Assembly: GCA_018056955.1 (NCBI GenBank)
Contig: JAGPEQ010000001.1
Span: 1,773-65,772 of the forward strand
Direction of reading: 5' to 3'
Source of the DNA: Bacteroidales bacterium
GTDB lineage: Bacteria > Bacteroidota > Bacteroidia > Bacteroidales > Tenuifilaceae
DNA: 64,000 nt
In this document: positions 26,262 through 34,928 of the stretch, piece after piece
Position numbering within the stretch: position 1 is the stretch's first letter
Layout: each line of letters starts with the position of its first letter
The notes under the pieces: model-generated
Told to the model about the DNA's origin: nothing
The model's input: only the letters and a program-made list of their open reading frames with translations
The model's database searches: none
Made by a program: the position numbers and the translations under genes

Positions 26262-29078
26262 ATGAAGCTACCAAGAACGATGCTTTTAACTTCAATCATG
26301 AAGTTGTCGTTAAAAGAAAAAATTATTTTTCTATTCACCGGAACATCGTTTCTTATTCTTTTTTTCCTTCTTTTCCTAAATAGCGCTAGGTTTAACCGCC
26401 TATCCATTGAAACAGCCAAATCGCGCATTTCCCTTTTAGCCGATAAGGAGGTAAAAAAATTTGAGGCAACACTGGAAAGGGATATGTCTGTTGCACGCAC
26501 CATTGCCTCGTCAATGGCAGTAACCATAAAAGAGGGGAAGACATCAAATATACAGGAATACAACAATCTCTACACCAACATACTTGAGCAATACCCCGAT
26601 GTACTTTCCGTATGGGATAGCTGGGAACTTAAATTTGTTGAACCCGGATATACCTATGAACACGGCCGCATTAAAAATTACACTTGGCGCGAAGGCGGTA
26701 AGATACTGGCAAATACCATAAGAACTGAAAAAACTGAATCGTCAGCGGAGTATATCACTCTAAAAACAAACAAATCGGAAAGTTTGGAGGAACCCTACTT
26801 TGACAGCTACGAGGGACAAACCGAAAATATTCTGATGACCAGTGTTATTGCTCCCTGCATTATCGATGGTAATTTTGCCGGGGTGGCCGGGCTTGACATT
26901 CCCCTTTCAAACTACCATCAGGTTGTTAAGAGCATTGTACCCTTCAAGGATAGTTATGCTTTTATCATTTCTCCTCAGCTAAAGTTTATTGCCCATCCCG
27001 ATAAGGATTTGATTGGCGACGATGCCCTGTTTTCCTACGAGTCCATATTTACTTCACATGGCGTTCAGGACAAGGTTATAAATGGTGAACCCATTGAATT
27101 TGAAGCAACAGATATCAACGGAAAGTTGTCATTCTTTACTTTCCGCCCCATTTCAGTTGGTAAGTGCCCACAACACTGGTCTTTTGTACTGATTACACCG
27201 CGCGAAACCATTTTAGCAGAGGCTCGCCATGTTTTTTGGACAACCCTTACTATTGGCTTAATAGCCATTTTGTTGCTTTCTGGCTTTATTTACCTTATGA
27301 CCCTTAAATTCCTTATCAATCCAATATCTAAAGTTACCCAAAATTTAGAGCGCCTCTCTAAAGGTCATGTTGACAAGAGCATGATTGTTGATGTTGACAA
27401 CAACGACGAAATAGGCACCATGATTACCCACCTGAACAAAACCGTTGAGGGCCTTTACAAAAAAACCGAGTTTGCTAAACAGGTTGGCATGGGTAATTAC
27501 GACACCTCACTTGAACTCCTCAGCGATGAGGATGTTTTGGGTAAGTCGCTGATTGAAATGAATGAGAATCTCCGCAAGGCGAGGGAAGAGGCGCTAATCA
27601 GGCAGCGTGACGAGGAAAAACGTCGTTGGGTTAATGAAGGTTTAGCCAGGTTTGGCGATATTCTCCGACAAAATAATAATGACATTGAGGCCTTAAGCGC
27701 TAGCATTGTAAAAAATTTGGTTGGTATTCTTAACGCCAATCAGGGCGGACTTTTCATTTATAACGATGAGAACACCGATGAGCCCTACTTTGAGCTAACT
27801 GCCGCTTACGCTTACAATCGTCAAAAATTTATTAAGAAACACATCCTACTTGGGGAAGGACTAGTTGGCGCTTGTGCACTTGAGAAGCAAACCATCTACC
27901 TAAAGGAAATCCCCGAGAACTACATTACTATATCCTCAGGGCTTGGTGAAGCAAAACCACGTAACCTGCTAATTGTACCCCTAAAGGTTGAGGATAAAAT
28001 ATTTGGCGTTCTTGAGTTGGCATCGTTCATTGAATTTGAGGACTACCAGATTGAGTTTGTTGAAAAGGTTGCTCAGAGTATTGGGCAAACACTCCAGTCC
28101 GTACGAACTAACATTCGTACAGCAGAACTCCTGGCTAAAACACAGCAACAGGCCGAGGAAATGAAGGCTCAGGAGGAAGAGGTTAGGCAAAATCTTGAGG
28201 AGCTGGAGACCATTAAGGAGGAACTAGAGAAGCGTACTGCCGAAATGGAGGAAAACCAAAAACAGCTGGAATGGGAAAAATCGCTGTTGGACTCCCTGCT
28301 TAATTACCTTCCCGATAAAATCTACTTTAAGGATCTAAAAAGCCGATTCATTAAGGTAAGCAAATCAACCCTCGAATTCTTTGGAATGTCAAAGCAAGAA
28401 GAGCTTATCGGTAAATCCGACTTCGACTTCTTTACTGAGGAACACGCCCGCCCTGCTTATGAAGATGAGCAACGAATTATTAGAACCGATACGCCCATTA
28501 TCGGTATTGTTGAAAAGGAGGTAATGAACGACGGTAGGGTAACCTGGGCTGAGACCTCAAAGCTCCCTCTAAAAAATTCCCATGGCGAAACCATTGGTAC
28601 TTTTGGCATAACCCGCGACATTACCGCTTCAAAAATGATGGAAGAGGAAATTTCAAAGAAATCCGAAAAGGAAGAAGCCTTTCAGCGCGACCTTGAGAAA
28701 AAAGTGATTGAACTTGAAAACCTCTATAAAGCCATAAACGATTCCGCCTACGTTATTGAGTATAGCCCTGAAGGGAACGTTATCTTCATTAACGAGGCTT
28801 ACCTTCAGCTGCTTAACCTTAACGCCGATGATGTTATTGGAAAGCACCACTCCTACCAAATGGAATTTACTGATGAACAGCGTAGAAACTACAAACAGTT
28901 CTGGGACGATCTTAATAATGGCATTGTTAGAAAGGAAACTTCAAAGTTCAGCATTAACGATAAAACCTACCTGTTCTACGAAACCTACACCCCAATAAGG
29001 GATGCTGAAGGGAATGTGGTCAAGATCATGAAAATCGCTTTCAACGTTAGCCATTTGCTATCCGAGAATCAAATATAA
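26262..29078 (+). CDS. Cache-HAMP-GAF-PAS-PAS sensor protein without an output domain
   Basis: This 938-residue membrane sensor may instead start at Met13 (26298). The order is TM helix (about 21-40), double-Cache-like extracytoplasmic ligand domain (45-320), TM helix (328-350), HAMP (350-410), GAF (463-616), coiled coil (620-673, with the E-E-L-E-T-I-K-E-E-L-E-K pattern) and PAS (677-793). After a short coiled coil there is a second PAS (820-930), and the protein stops eight residues after it. No HisKA, HATPase, GGDEF, cyclase, phosphatase or chemotaxis module is present, so the signal must pass to a partner. Co-transcription with uspA downstream of a cyclase makes those candidates. A strong terminator follows. 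Confidence 0.88.
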   Translation: MKLPRTMLLTSIMKLSLKEKIIFLFTGTSFLILFFLLFLNSARFNRLSIETAKSRISLLADKEVKKFEATLERDMSVARTIASSMAVTIKEGKTSNIQEYNNLYTNILEQYPDVLSVWDSWELKFVEPGYTYEHGRIKNYTWREGGKILANTIRTEKTESSAEYITLKTNKSESLEEPYFDSYEGQTENILMTSVIAPCIIDGNFAGVAGLDIPLSNYHQVVKSIVPFKDSYAFIISPQLKFIAHPDKDLIGDDALFSYESIFTSHGVQDKVINGEPIEFEATDINGKLSFFTFRPISVGKCPQHWSFVLITPRETILAEARHVFWTTLTIGLIAILLLSGFIYLMTLKFLINPISKVTQNLERLSKGHVDKSMIVDVDNNDEIGTMITHLNKTVEGLYKKTEFAKQVGMGNYDTSLELLSDEDVLGKSLIEMNENLRKAREEALIRQRDEEKRRWVNEGLARFGDILRQNNNDIEALSASIVKNLVGILNANQGGLFIYNDENTDEPYFELTAAYAYNRQKFIKKHILLGEGLVGACALEKQTIYLKEIPENYITISSGLGEAKPRNLLIVPLKVEDKIFGVLELASFIEFEDYQIEFVEKVAQSIGQTLQSVRTNIRTAELLAKTQQQAEEMKAQEEEVRQNLEELETIKEELEKRTAEMEENQKQLEWEKSLLDSLLNYLPDKIYFKDLKSRFIKVSKSTLEFFGMSKQEELIGKSDFDFFTEEHARPAYEDEQRIIRTDTPIIGIVEKEVMNDGRVTWAETSKLPLKNSHGETIGTFGITRDITASKMMEEEISKKSEKEEAFQRDLEKKVIELENLYKAINDSAYVIEYSPEGNVIFINEAYLQLLNLNADDVIGKHHSYQMEFTDEQRRNYKQFWDDLNNGIVRKETSKFSINDKTYLFYETYTPIRDAEGNVVKIMKIAFNVSHLLSENQI

Positions 29079-29079
29079 G

Positions 29080-29101
29080 ACCGGGTTTACCCGGTTTTTT
29101 T
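29080..29101 (+). terminator. Rho-independent terminator after the sensor gene
   Basis: ACCGGG-TTTA-CCCGGT is followed by a 6-T run, starting 2 bp after the stop codon. Confidence 0.9.
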
Positions 29102-29113
29102 ATCCTGTAATCT

Positions 29114-30427
29114 ATGTTAAGCTGGAAAAAACTTTTAAGCCCAATAAGAACGGGCGAATCGCCATCAAAATCGACTATTGACTATACCCGAACCAACTTT
29201 CAGCGCGACTACGATAGGCTGATCTTTTCCTCCCCGTTCCGGCGTTTACAGAATAAAACCCAGGTTTTTCCTCTCCCGGGTAGCGTTTTTGTGCATAACA
29301 GGTTAACCCATAGCCTTGAGGTCTCCAGTGTTGGCCGATCGCTGGGGCGGAGCATACTAAACCTTTTATCAACCGAAAGGTTTGAGTGCCCAGCACAGCT
29401 AATTGCCGATATTCCTACTATTGTTTCGGCGGCTTGCCTTGCTCACGATTTGGGAAACCCTCCCTTTGGCCATAGCGGCGAGGATGCCTTTAGGCATTTT
29501 TTCTCCAACCATCACATTCCTGAACTTGATAGTTGGGAGGCAAGCGACCTGCTCCGGTTCGAAGGAAACGCAAATGCTCTCCGCTTGCTTACCCACCAGT
29601 TTAGGGGCCGACGAACCGGCGGTTTCCGTCTTAACTATGCAACCCTTGCCTCAATTGTTAAGTATCCTTACCCTTCAACATTGAAAGAAAAAAAGTTTGG
29701 TTATTTTAAATCTGAAGCCGATGTTTTTAACGAGATAGCCAGTCAAACGGGTCTTATTCAGATTAGCAATGGAAGATATTGCCGTCATCCCCTGGTTTAC
29801 CTGGTTGAAGCCGCTGATGATATTTGTTACCAGGTGATGGATATTGAGGATGCGCACAAGCTAGGAATTCTTTCAACCAGTACTGTAACCAACCTTTACC
29901 TCTCCTTTTTTGACGATGAAACCACAAGTAAGAAGAAAGATATTCATGAAACCCTTTCCTCGGTTAACGATATAAACGAACGCATTGCTTACCTAAGAGC
30001 TATTACCATCAGTAAACTTATTGAGCAATGTTCTTCCAACTTTTCAAAAAGCTATGACCAAATTATGTCCGGCCAGCCCGTAAAGCCGCTTATTGACCAG
30101 ATGGAAGGAACATCTGCAAAGGCAATGGACGAAATTCGGAAAGTTTCTGTTAACCAGGTTTACAACCATTCCAAGGTGGTTGAAATTGAAATTGCTGGCT
30201 TTACCATTATTGGGGAACTACTCGATATTTTCACAAGTGCAGTTCTTGAGCCTACCAAGCCAATTTCAAAAAAAGCCCTCAGGCTGATACCCGAACAGTA
30301 CCTTGCTGAAAGCTCCGATAATTACTCCAAGGTGATGGCTGTTGTTGATTATATTTCAGGCATGACCGATATTTATGCCCTTGAAACCTATCAGCTTTTT
30401 AAAGGGATTAAACTACCCTCGCTTTAA
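29114..30427 (+). CDS. dgt: dGTPase (deoxyguanosine triphosphate triphosphohydrolase)
   Basis: This 437-residue HD-fold enzyme splits dNTPs to nucleoside and triphosphate. Diagnostic parts are the N-terminal F-Q-R-D-Y-D-R-L-I-F-S-S-P-F-R-R-L-Q-N-K-T-Q-V block (split here at residues 29-38 and 39-51), H-N-R-L-T-H-S-L-E-V with His66, and the metal pair His111-Asp112 in A-H-D-L-G-N-P-P-F-G-H. It lies behind a terminator, so it is probably not read with the sensor. It converges with the prenyl synthase gene, only 2 bp separating their stops. Confidence 0.95.
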   Translation: MLSWKKLLSPIRTGESPSKSTIDYTRTNFQRDYDRLIFSSPFRRLQNKTQVFPLPGSVFVHNRLTHSLEVSSVGRSLGRSILNLLSTERFECPAQLIADIPTIVSAACLAHDLGNPPFGHSGEDAFRHFFSNHHIPELDSWEASDLLRFEGNANALRLLTHQFRGRRTGGFRLNYATLASIVKYPYPSTLKEKKFGYFKSEADVFNEIASQTGLIQISNGRYCRHPLVYLVEAADDICYQVMDIEDAHKLGILSTSTVTNLYLSFFDDETTSKKKDIHETLSSVNDINERIAYLRAITISKLIEQCSSNFSKSYDQIMSGQPVKPLIDQMEGTSAKAMDEIRKVSVNQVYNHSKVVEIEIAGFTIIGELLDIFTSAVLEPTKPISKKALRLIPEQYLAESSDNYSKVMAVVDYISGMTDIYALETYQLFKGIKLPSL

Positions 30428-30429
30428 TC

Positions 30430-31392
30430 TTACTTCTCGCGGCTTACCATATAATCAGCAAGGAGCAATAGTGATTTCTTATACTCCGAATCGGGAAATA
30501 TTTCAAGTGTTTGTTTAGCATTATCCCTAAACTCAAACATTTTTTTGGAGGCATAATCAATTCCGCCCTTGTCCTTAGCAAAATCAACTATCTCAGCAAT
30601 GTTTGCTTTCTTCCCACTATTAATTAGTCTGATAATTCGTCTCCTTTCATGGGTATCGGATTGGGAAAGTGCATAAATTAAAGGAAGTGTAAGCTTGTGT
30701 TCCTTAATATCGTTACCGGTAGGCTTGCCTATTAACCCTGATGGCTGGTAGTCAAAAAGATCGTCGCGGATTTGGAAAGCCATGCCCAGATATTTCCCAA
30801 ATTGGTAAATTCTGTCAACCATATCTTTGGTCGCATTGGCTGATATTGCGCCATTGGCGCAGCACGAGGCTATCAGCGATGCCGTTTTCTTTCCAATGAT
30901 ATCGTAGTAGGTTTCCTCATCAATATTCATCTTTCTGGATCGTTCAATCTGCAAAAGTTCGCCCTCGCTCATTTCCTTTACAGCACTACTAATCACCCTG
31001 AGCATCTCAACCTGACCATTTTCAATAGCAACCAGCAAACCCCGCGACAGGATAAAATCCCCCACAAGTACTGCTACCTTTGAACGCCATAGGGCATTTA
31101 TTGAAAAAAATCCCCGCCGTTCATAAGCTTCATCTACCACATCATCGTGAACCAGTGTTGCAGTGTGAAGCAATTCAATCATCCCTGCAGCCACGTAGGT
31201 TGACTGGTTTATTTGGCCACAAGCCCCAGCGCTCAGAAATACAAGCATTGGCCGTAACTGCTTGCCTTTCCGCCTCACAATATAGTTAGTTATCAGATCG
31301 AGCAATTTTATATCGGAGCCCATGTTTTTTCTGAAAAATGGCTCAAAATCATTCAAATGATTACTTATTGGCTCCTTTATCTGGTTTAGCAT
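30430..31392 (-). CDS. All-trans polyprenyl diphosphate synthase
   Basis: This 320-residue prenyltransferase elongates isoprenoid chains, probably for the menaquinone side chain. The first aspartate-rich motif is Asp83-Asp84-x-x-Asp87 (V-H-D-D-V-V-D), the second is R-D-D-L-F-D near residue 210, and G-K-Q-L-R-P lies at 43-48. Small residues before the first motif fit a long-chain (C35-C40) synthase, but the chain length is not certain. It is divergent from the ArsR regulator. Confidence 0.93.
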   Translation of the reverse strand: MLNQIKEPISNHLNDFEPFFRKNMGSDIKLLDLITNYIVRRKGKQLRPMLVFLSAGACGQINQSTYVAAGMIELLHTATLVHDDVVDEAYERRGFFSINALWRSKVAVLVGDFILSRGLLVAIENGQVEMLRVISSAVKEMSEGELLQIERSRKMNIDEETYYDIIGKKTASLIASCCANGAISANATKDMVDRIYQFGKYLGMAFQIRDDLFDYQPSGLIGKPTGNDIKEHKLTLPLIYALSQSDTHERRRIIRLINSGKKANIAEIVDFAKDKGGIDYASKKMFEFRDNAKQTLEIFPDSEYKKSLLLLADYMVSREK

Positions 31393-31485
31393 AAATCTTT
31401 ATCTATTAAAGGGCAAATTAACCAAATTTCGCCCATACTAAACACTGTTTACCCTAACAATGTTTAAAAAATTGATAAATACCAA

Positions 31486-31516
31486 TTGGTGGTAAAACAA
31501 AATATTAATATATTTG
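31486..31516 (+). promoter_or_regulatory. Promoter of the ArsR-family regulator
   Basis: TTG (31486-31488), a 20-nt spacer and TATATTTG (31509-31516) match the Bacteroidota promoter pattern, about 35 bp before ATG 31551. Confidence 0.6.
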
Positions 31517-31550
31517 CATGTGTTTAATATGATTGAAATTCAGAACAATA

Positions 31551-31850
31551 ATGGTACATGTTGAAGAATTGAAGATTGAGCAGCTTGAGCAGGCTGCAAG
31601 CATGTTGAAAGCTATTGCCCATCCACTCCGAATTGGAATTATTAGCTTGTTGGAAAAATCGGGGCAGTTGACCGTTACCCAAATATATGAAACTCTTGGT
31701 ATAGAGCAATCTACTGCATCGCACCATTTGGGTATTTTAAAGGATAGGGGTGTACTTTCATGCAAGCGTGAGGGCAAAAACACTGTATACTTCCTTCGGA
31801 ATGAGAATCTGGGTAAGATACTTGACTGTGTAGGAAGGTGTACTGTTTAA
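31551..31850 (+). CDS. ArsR-family winged-helix transcriptional regulator
   Basis: This 99-residue protein is called from ATG 31551; a TTG six codons upstream is less likely because it falls at the expected end of the promoter leader. The winged helix is plain: L-K-A-I-A-H-P-L-R-I-G-I-I-S-L-L, then the recognition helix Q-S-T-A-S-H-H-L-G-I-L and the wing G-K-N-T-V-Y-F. The metal-site motif E-L-C-V-C-D of ArsR/SmtB is absent. C-terminal cysteines (D-C-V-G-R-C) could form a redox or metal site. It is followed after 10 bp by cvpA; the target is unknown. Confidence 0.88.
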   Translation: MVHVEELKIEQLEQAASMLKAIAHPLRIGIISLLEKSGQLTVTQIYETLGIEQSTASHHLGILKDRGVLSCKREGKNTVYFLRNENLGKILDCVGRCTV

Positions 31851-31860
31851 TAATTAAATT

Positions 31861-32370
31861 ATGACCACTTTTGATATCATAATTGTAATACTACTATTGG
31901 TTGGTGCAGTTAGGGGTTTTATTAGTGGCCTAATTATGCAACTCACATCGCTGGCAGCGCTTTTACTTGGCATTTGGGTAGCAATCCGGTTCTCCGATTT
32001 TACTGCTATGCTTTTAATGGAAAAGGCTGGTTTAACAGGTCAGTACATTCCTTTAGTCTCATTTGCCATTACCTTTGTGGTTGTTGTTATTGCTGTTCAC
32101 TTTACCGGAAAACTAATCGATAAATTTTTTAACCTAACCCCACTGGGTATAGTTAATAAGATTCTTGGCTTGGTTTTCGGTGTACTGAAATATGCATTAA
32201 TAATAAGCGTAATTATTGTTTTTGTTGAAAAAGCCAATCAGCGGTTCAACTTTTACTCTGAACAAACCAAAAATAAATCAATGCTATTTAAGCCCCTTTC
32301 AAAGCTTGCCCCTAGCATTTTCCCTTACCTTCACTTTGAATCGATTTCTGAGCGCTTAAAAGCGAAATAA
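31861..32370 (+). CDS. cvpA: CvpA family inner-membrane protein
   Basis: This 169-residue protein has four hydrophobic helices (about 3-20, 28-48, 66-86 and 100-122). The family signature R-G-F-I-S-G-L-I-M-Q lies in the first loop and I-L-G-L-V-F-G-V-L-K near helix 4. CvpA proteins are linked to envelope homeostasis and, in E. coli, colicin V production; the biochemical role is unsettled. A terminator follows. Confidence 0.85.
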   Translation: MTTFDIIIVILLLVGAVRGFISGLIMQLTSLAALLLGIWVAIRFSDFTAMLLMEKAGLTGQYIPLVSFAITFVVVVIAVHFTGKLIDKFFNLTPLGIVNKILGLVFGVLKYALIISVIIVFVEKANQRFNFYSEQTKNKSMLFKPLSKLAPSIFPYLHFESISERLKAK

Positions 32371-32424
32371 TGCACCATTTAGTCAGATTCATTTCGGCTA
32401 TTTACTTTAAATGAACTATATTTG

Positions 32425-32449
32425 AAGGCCAAATCATTTGGCCTTTTTT
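32425..32449 (+). terminator. Rho-independent terminator after cvpA
   Basis: AAGGCCAAA-TCA-TTTGGCCTT is followed by a 6-T run. The TTG at 32448 that opens the longest tyrS frame lies in this T run, which argues against that start. Confidence 0.92.
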
Positions 32450-32474
32450 GTTTAATCACTTAAAATGGTTTGCC

Positions 32475-33770
32475 GTGAATTTTGTAGAGGAGTTAAAATG
32501 GCGGGGCATGGTACACGACATGATGCCCGGAACCGAAGAGCAGCTTACTAAGGAAATGACTGCCGGATATATTGGCTTTGACCCCACAGCGGAGTCGCTC
32601 CATGTTGGTAGCTTTGCACAAATATTGCTTCTAAAGCGGTTTCAGCTAGCAGGGCACAAACCAATTGCACTGGTTGGTGGTGCAACCGGTATGATTGGCG
32701 ACCCTAGTGGAAAATCGCAGGAACGTAACCTGCTCGATGAGGAAACCCTACAGCGCAACCTGGAGGGTATTAAACGTCAACTTTCAAAGTTCTTGGATTT
32801 TGAGAGCGGTAAACCCAACTCGGCTGTCCTGGTTAACAACTATGACTGGATGAAGGGTTACGACTTTCTTAGCTTTATCCGCGATGTGGGGAAGCACATC
32901 ACTGTAAATTACATGATGTCCAAGGACTCTGTTAAAAAACGACTTGGCGAGGAGTCCAAGGAAGGTATGTCGTTTACTGAGTTCTCATACCAGCTTGTTC
33001 AGGGGTACGATTTCCTTTGGCTATACCAAAACATGAACTGTAAGCTGCAAATGGGTGGTTCGGATCAATGGGGGAATATCACTACCGGAACAGAACTCAT
33101 TCGCCGTAAGCTTAGCGGCGAAGCCTTTGCTTTAACCATTCCGCTCATCACCAAAGCCGATGGCACTAAATTTGGGAAAACCGAGAGTGGTAATGTGTGG
33201 CTCGATGCACGCCTCACTTCACCATACAAGTTCTACCAGTTTTGGCTTAACACCTCCGATGAGGATGCCGAAAGGTATATCAAGATTTTTACCCTGCTCG
33301 ACAAAACCACCATCGATAGCCTTATTGCTGAGCATAAAAAGGAGCCACACCTACGTAAGTTGCAAAAAACACTTGCCCGCGAGGTAACTGTTATGGTACA
33401 TTCCGAGGACGACTACAACAAAGCAGTGGAAGCATCGGAAATGCTATTTGGCAATGCCACCACCGATATGCTTAACCGGATGGATGAGGATACTTTCCTT
33501 TCCGTTTTTGAGGGTGTTCCCACCTTTGAGGTTAAAAAATCGGAGCTTGCCAAGGGTATTCCCTTTTCAGTTCTTGCTGCCGAAATCACAAAAGTATTCC
33601 CATCAAAAGGGGAACTTCGTCGCCTGGTTCAGGGTGGAGGGTTAAGTATCAACAAGCAAAAGGTTGACAATCCCGACATCACAATTGGTACCGAAACATT
33701 ACTCAACGGCAAATACATACTTGTTCAAAAAGGAAAAAAGAATTACAGCATTATACTAGCTGTTGATTAA
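32475..33770 (+). CDS. tyrS: Tyrosyl-tRNA synthetase
   Basis: This class I aminoacyl-tRNA synthetase is 431 residues from GTG 32475. That start gives the family's usual N-terminus (N-F-V-E-E-L-x-W-R-G-M), while the upstream TTG at 32448 falls inside a terminator. The HIGH-type motif is H-V-G-S (43-46) and the KMSKS-type motif is K-F-G-K-T. The tyrosine-pocket block [11 protein letters not shown] is present. A C-terminal S4-like RNA-binding domain (about 350-431) contains [13 protein letters not shown] terminator follows at 33799. Confidence 0.97.
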   Translation: MNFVEELKWRGMVHDMMPGTEEQLTKEMTAGYIGFDPTAESLHVGSFAQILLLKRFQLAGHKPIALVGGATGMIGDPSGKSQERNLLDEETLQRNLEGIKRQLSKFLDFESGKPNSAVLVNNYDWMKGYDFLSFIRDVGKHITVNYMMSKDSVKKRLGEESKEGMSFTEFSYQLVQGYDFLWLYQNMNCKLQMGGSDQWGNITTGTELIRRKLSGEAFALTIPLITKADGTKFGKTESGNVWLDARLTSPYKFYQFWLNTSDEDAERYIKIFTLLDKTTIDSLIAEHKKEPHLRKLQKTLAREVTVMVHSEDDYNKAVEASEMLFGNATTDMLNRMDEDTFLSVFEGVPTFEVKKSELAKGIPFSVLAAEITKVFPSKGELRRLVQGGGLSINKQKVDNPDITIGTETLLNGKYILVQKGKKNYSIILAVD

Positions 33771-33798
33771 TTCCGTTATATATTTCGGAAAATCTTTG

Positions 33799-33840
33799 AA
33801 GGCTTGCAGCATTGTTTTAAGGCAAGCCTTTGGTTTTCTT
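33799..33840 (+). terminator. Rho-independent terminator after tyrS
   Basis: A 9-bp stem AAGGCTTGC (33799-33807) with GCAAGCCTT (33822-33830) and a 14-nt loop is followed by the T-rich stretch TGGTTTTCTT. Confidence 0.75.
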
Positions 33841-33887
33841 TAGGCAAATTATGAAATTTGGATATCAAGCATTCTAATTCATCAGCT

Positions 33888-34892
33888 ATGGACAATAACG
33901 ATATTAGCATGGACAAATCAATGCTTTCCATTGCTCAAACCATATGGAATGGCCGAAAAACGATAATTACTGTAGGAATTATTGCGATAATAATTTCCAC
34001 TTTTGCATCGCTTTTAGTAAAAAATCAATATAAAGCCACTGCAACCATATTCCCTCCGGTGGCAAATCAGGTGTCCAAGGAACTGATTACCGAAAATAAA
34101 CAGGAAGGTTTAACAACCTTCGGCGAAACCGAGGAGATGGAACAGTTCCTTCAGGTTTTAAGCTCACGTACCTTAAAGGATAAGGTAATTTCAAGGTTAA
34201 ACCTCCAGCAACACTGGGGAATCGACTCCACATCAAAGAGCTATAGGTTTAGGAGTTACCAAAAATTTGATGAACAAGTCAAAATGAAACCTACTCGCTA
34301 TCAAAGTATCAATATTGAGGTTATGGATCGTGACCCTGAATGGGCAGCCAAAATTGCAAATACTGTGGTTGAGTATTCCGATAGCCTAATGCGTGCCATT
34401 AAAGCACAAGTGGCTGTTAATGCCTTAATGGCATTGGAAAAGCAATTTGCTTTAGTTGAGCATGATTTAAATAACTTACAGGATTCGCTAGCACTTGCCA
34501 TATCTAATGGGGTTGTTGACCCCAAACGACAGGCAACCATATTCTACAAGGAATACATAAATGCATTACTAAAAGCTAATAATGCTCACCTCATAAAATT
34601 GAAAAGTGAGATGTATCGATTTAGTGATCACGGTGCAAAGAGTATACGTTACGCTGCAGAAATTAAAGATTTGGCAGAACGTTTAAACGAGTTACGAAAA
34701 AGCATAGTTGTTGCTAGAATTGAGGCAAATCAGGAGATACCCACCCAGTTCATTATCGACAAAGCCGATATACCCGACAAGAAAGCCTATCCAAAGCGCA
34801 GTATAATTGTTGTAACCTCAACCTTAGCTGCAATAATTTTTGCAATTTTCTTGCTTTTCCTTCAGGAGTATCTTAAGCGCTTAAAAATATAA
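33888..34892 (+). CDS. Wzz-family polysaccharide chain-length regulator
   Basis: The protein is 334 residues from ATG 33888; the frame also opens at TTG 33858. It has an N-terminal membrane helix (about 30-50), a periplasmic domain with a long coiled coil (about 170-290), and a C-terminal helix (305-325) preceded by the family's proline-rich stretch (A-D-I-P-D-K-K-A-Y-P-K-R). This is the layout of Wzz/PCP proteins, which set the length of O-antigen or exopolysaccharide chains. There is no tyrosine-kinase domain. It is paired with the O-antigen-ligase-like gene that follows. Confidence 0.85.
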   Translation: MDNNDISMDKSMLSIAQTIWNGRKTIITVGIIAIIISTFASLLVKNQYKATATIFPPVANQVSKELITENKQEGLTTFGETEEMEQFLQVLSSRTLKDKVISRLNLQQHWGIDSTSKSYRFRSYQKFDEQVKMKPTRYQSINIEVMDRDPEWAAKIANTVVEYSDSLMRAIKAQVAVNALMALEKQFALVEHDLNNLQDSLALAISNGVVDPKRQATIFYKEYINALLKANNAHLIKLKSEMYRFSDHGAKSIRYAAEIKDLAERLNELRKSIVVARIEANQEIPTQFIIDKADIPDKKAYPKRSIIVVTSTLAAIIFAIFLLFLQEYLKRLKI

Positions 34893-34928
34893 TTGTTGAT
34901 ACCTTTTGCAGGATCAGTTTACCCCCTA

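Noticed and set aside
32448..32474. Upstream TTG start for tyrS
   Set aside because: It lies in the T run of the cvpA terminator, and the GTG at 32475 gives the family's usual N-terminus.
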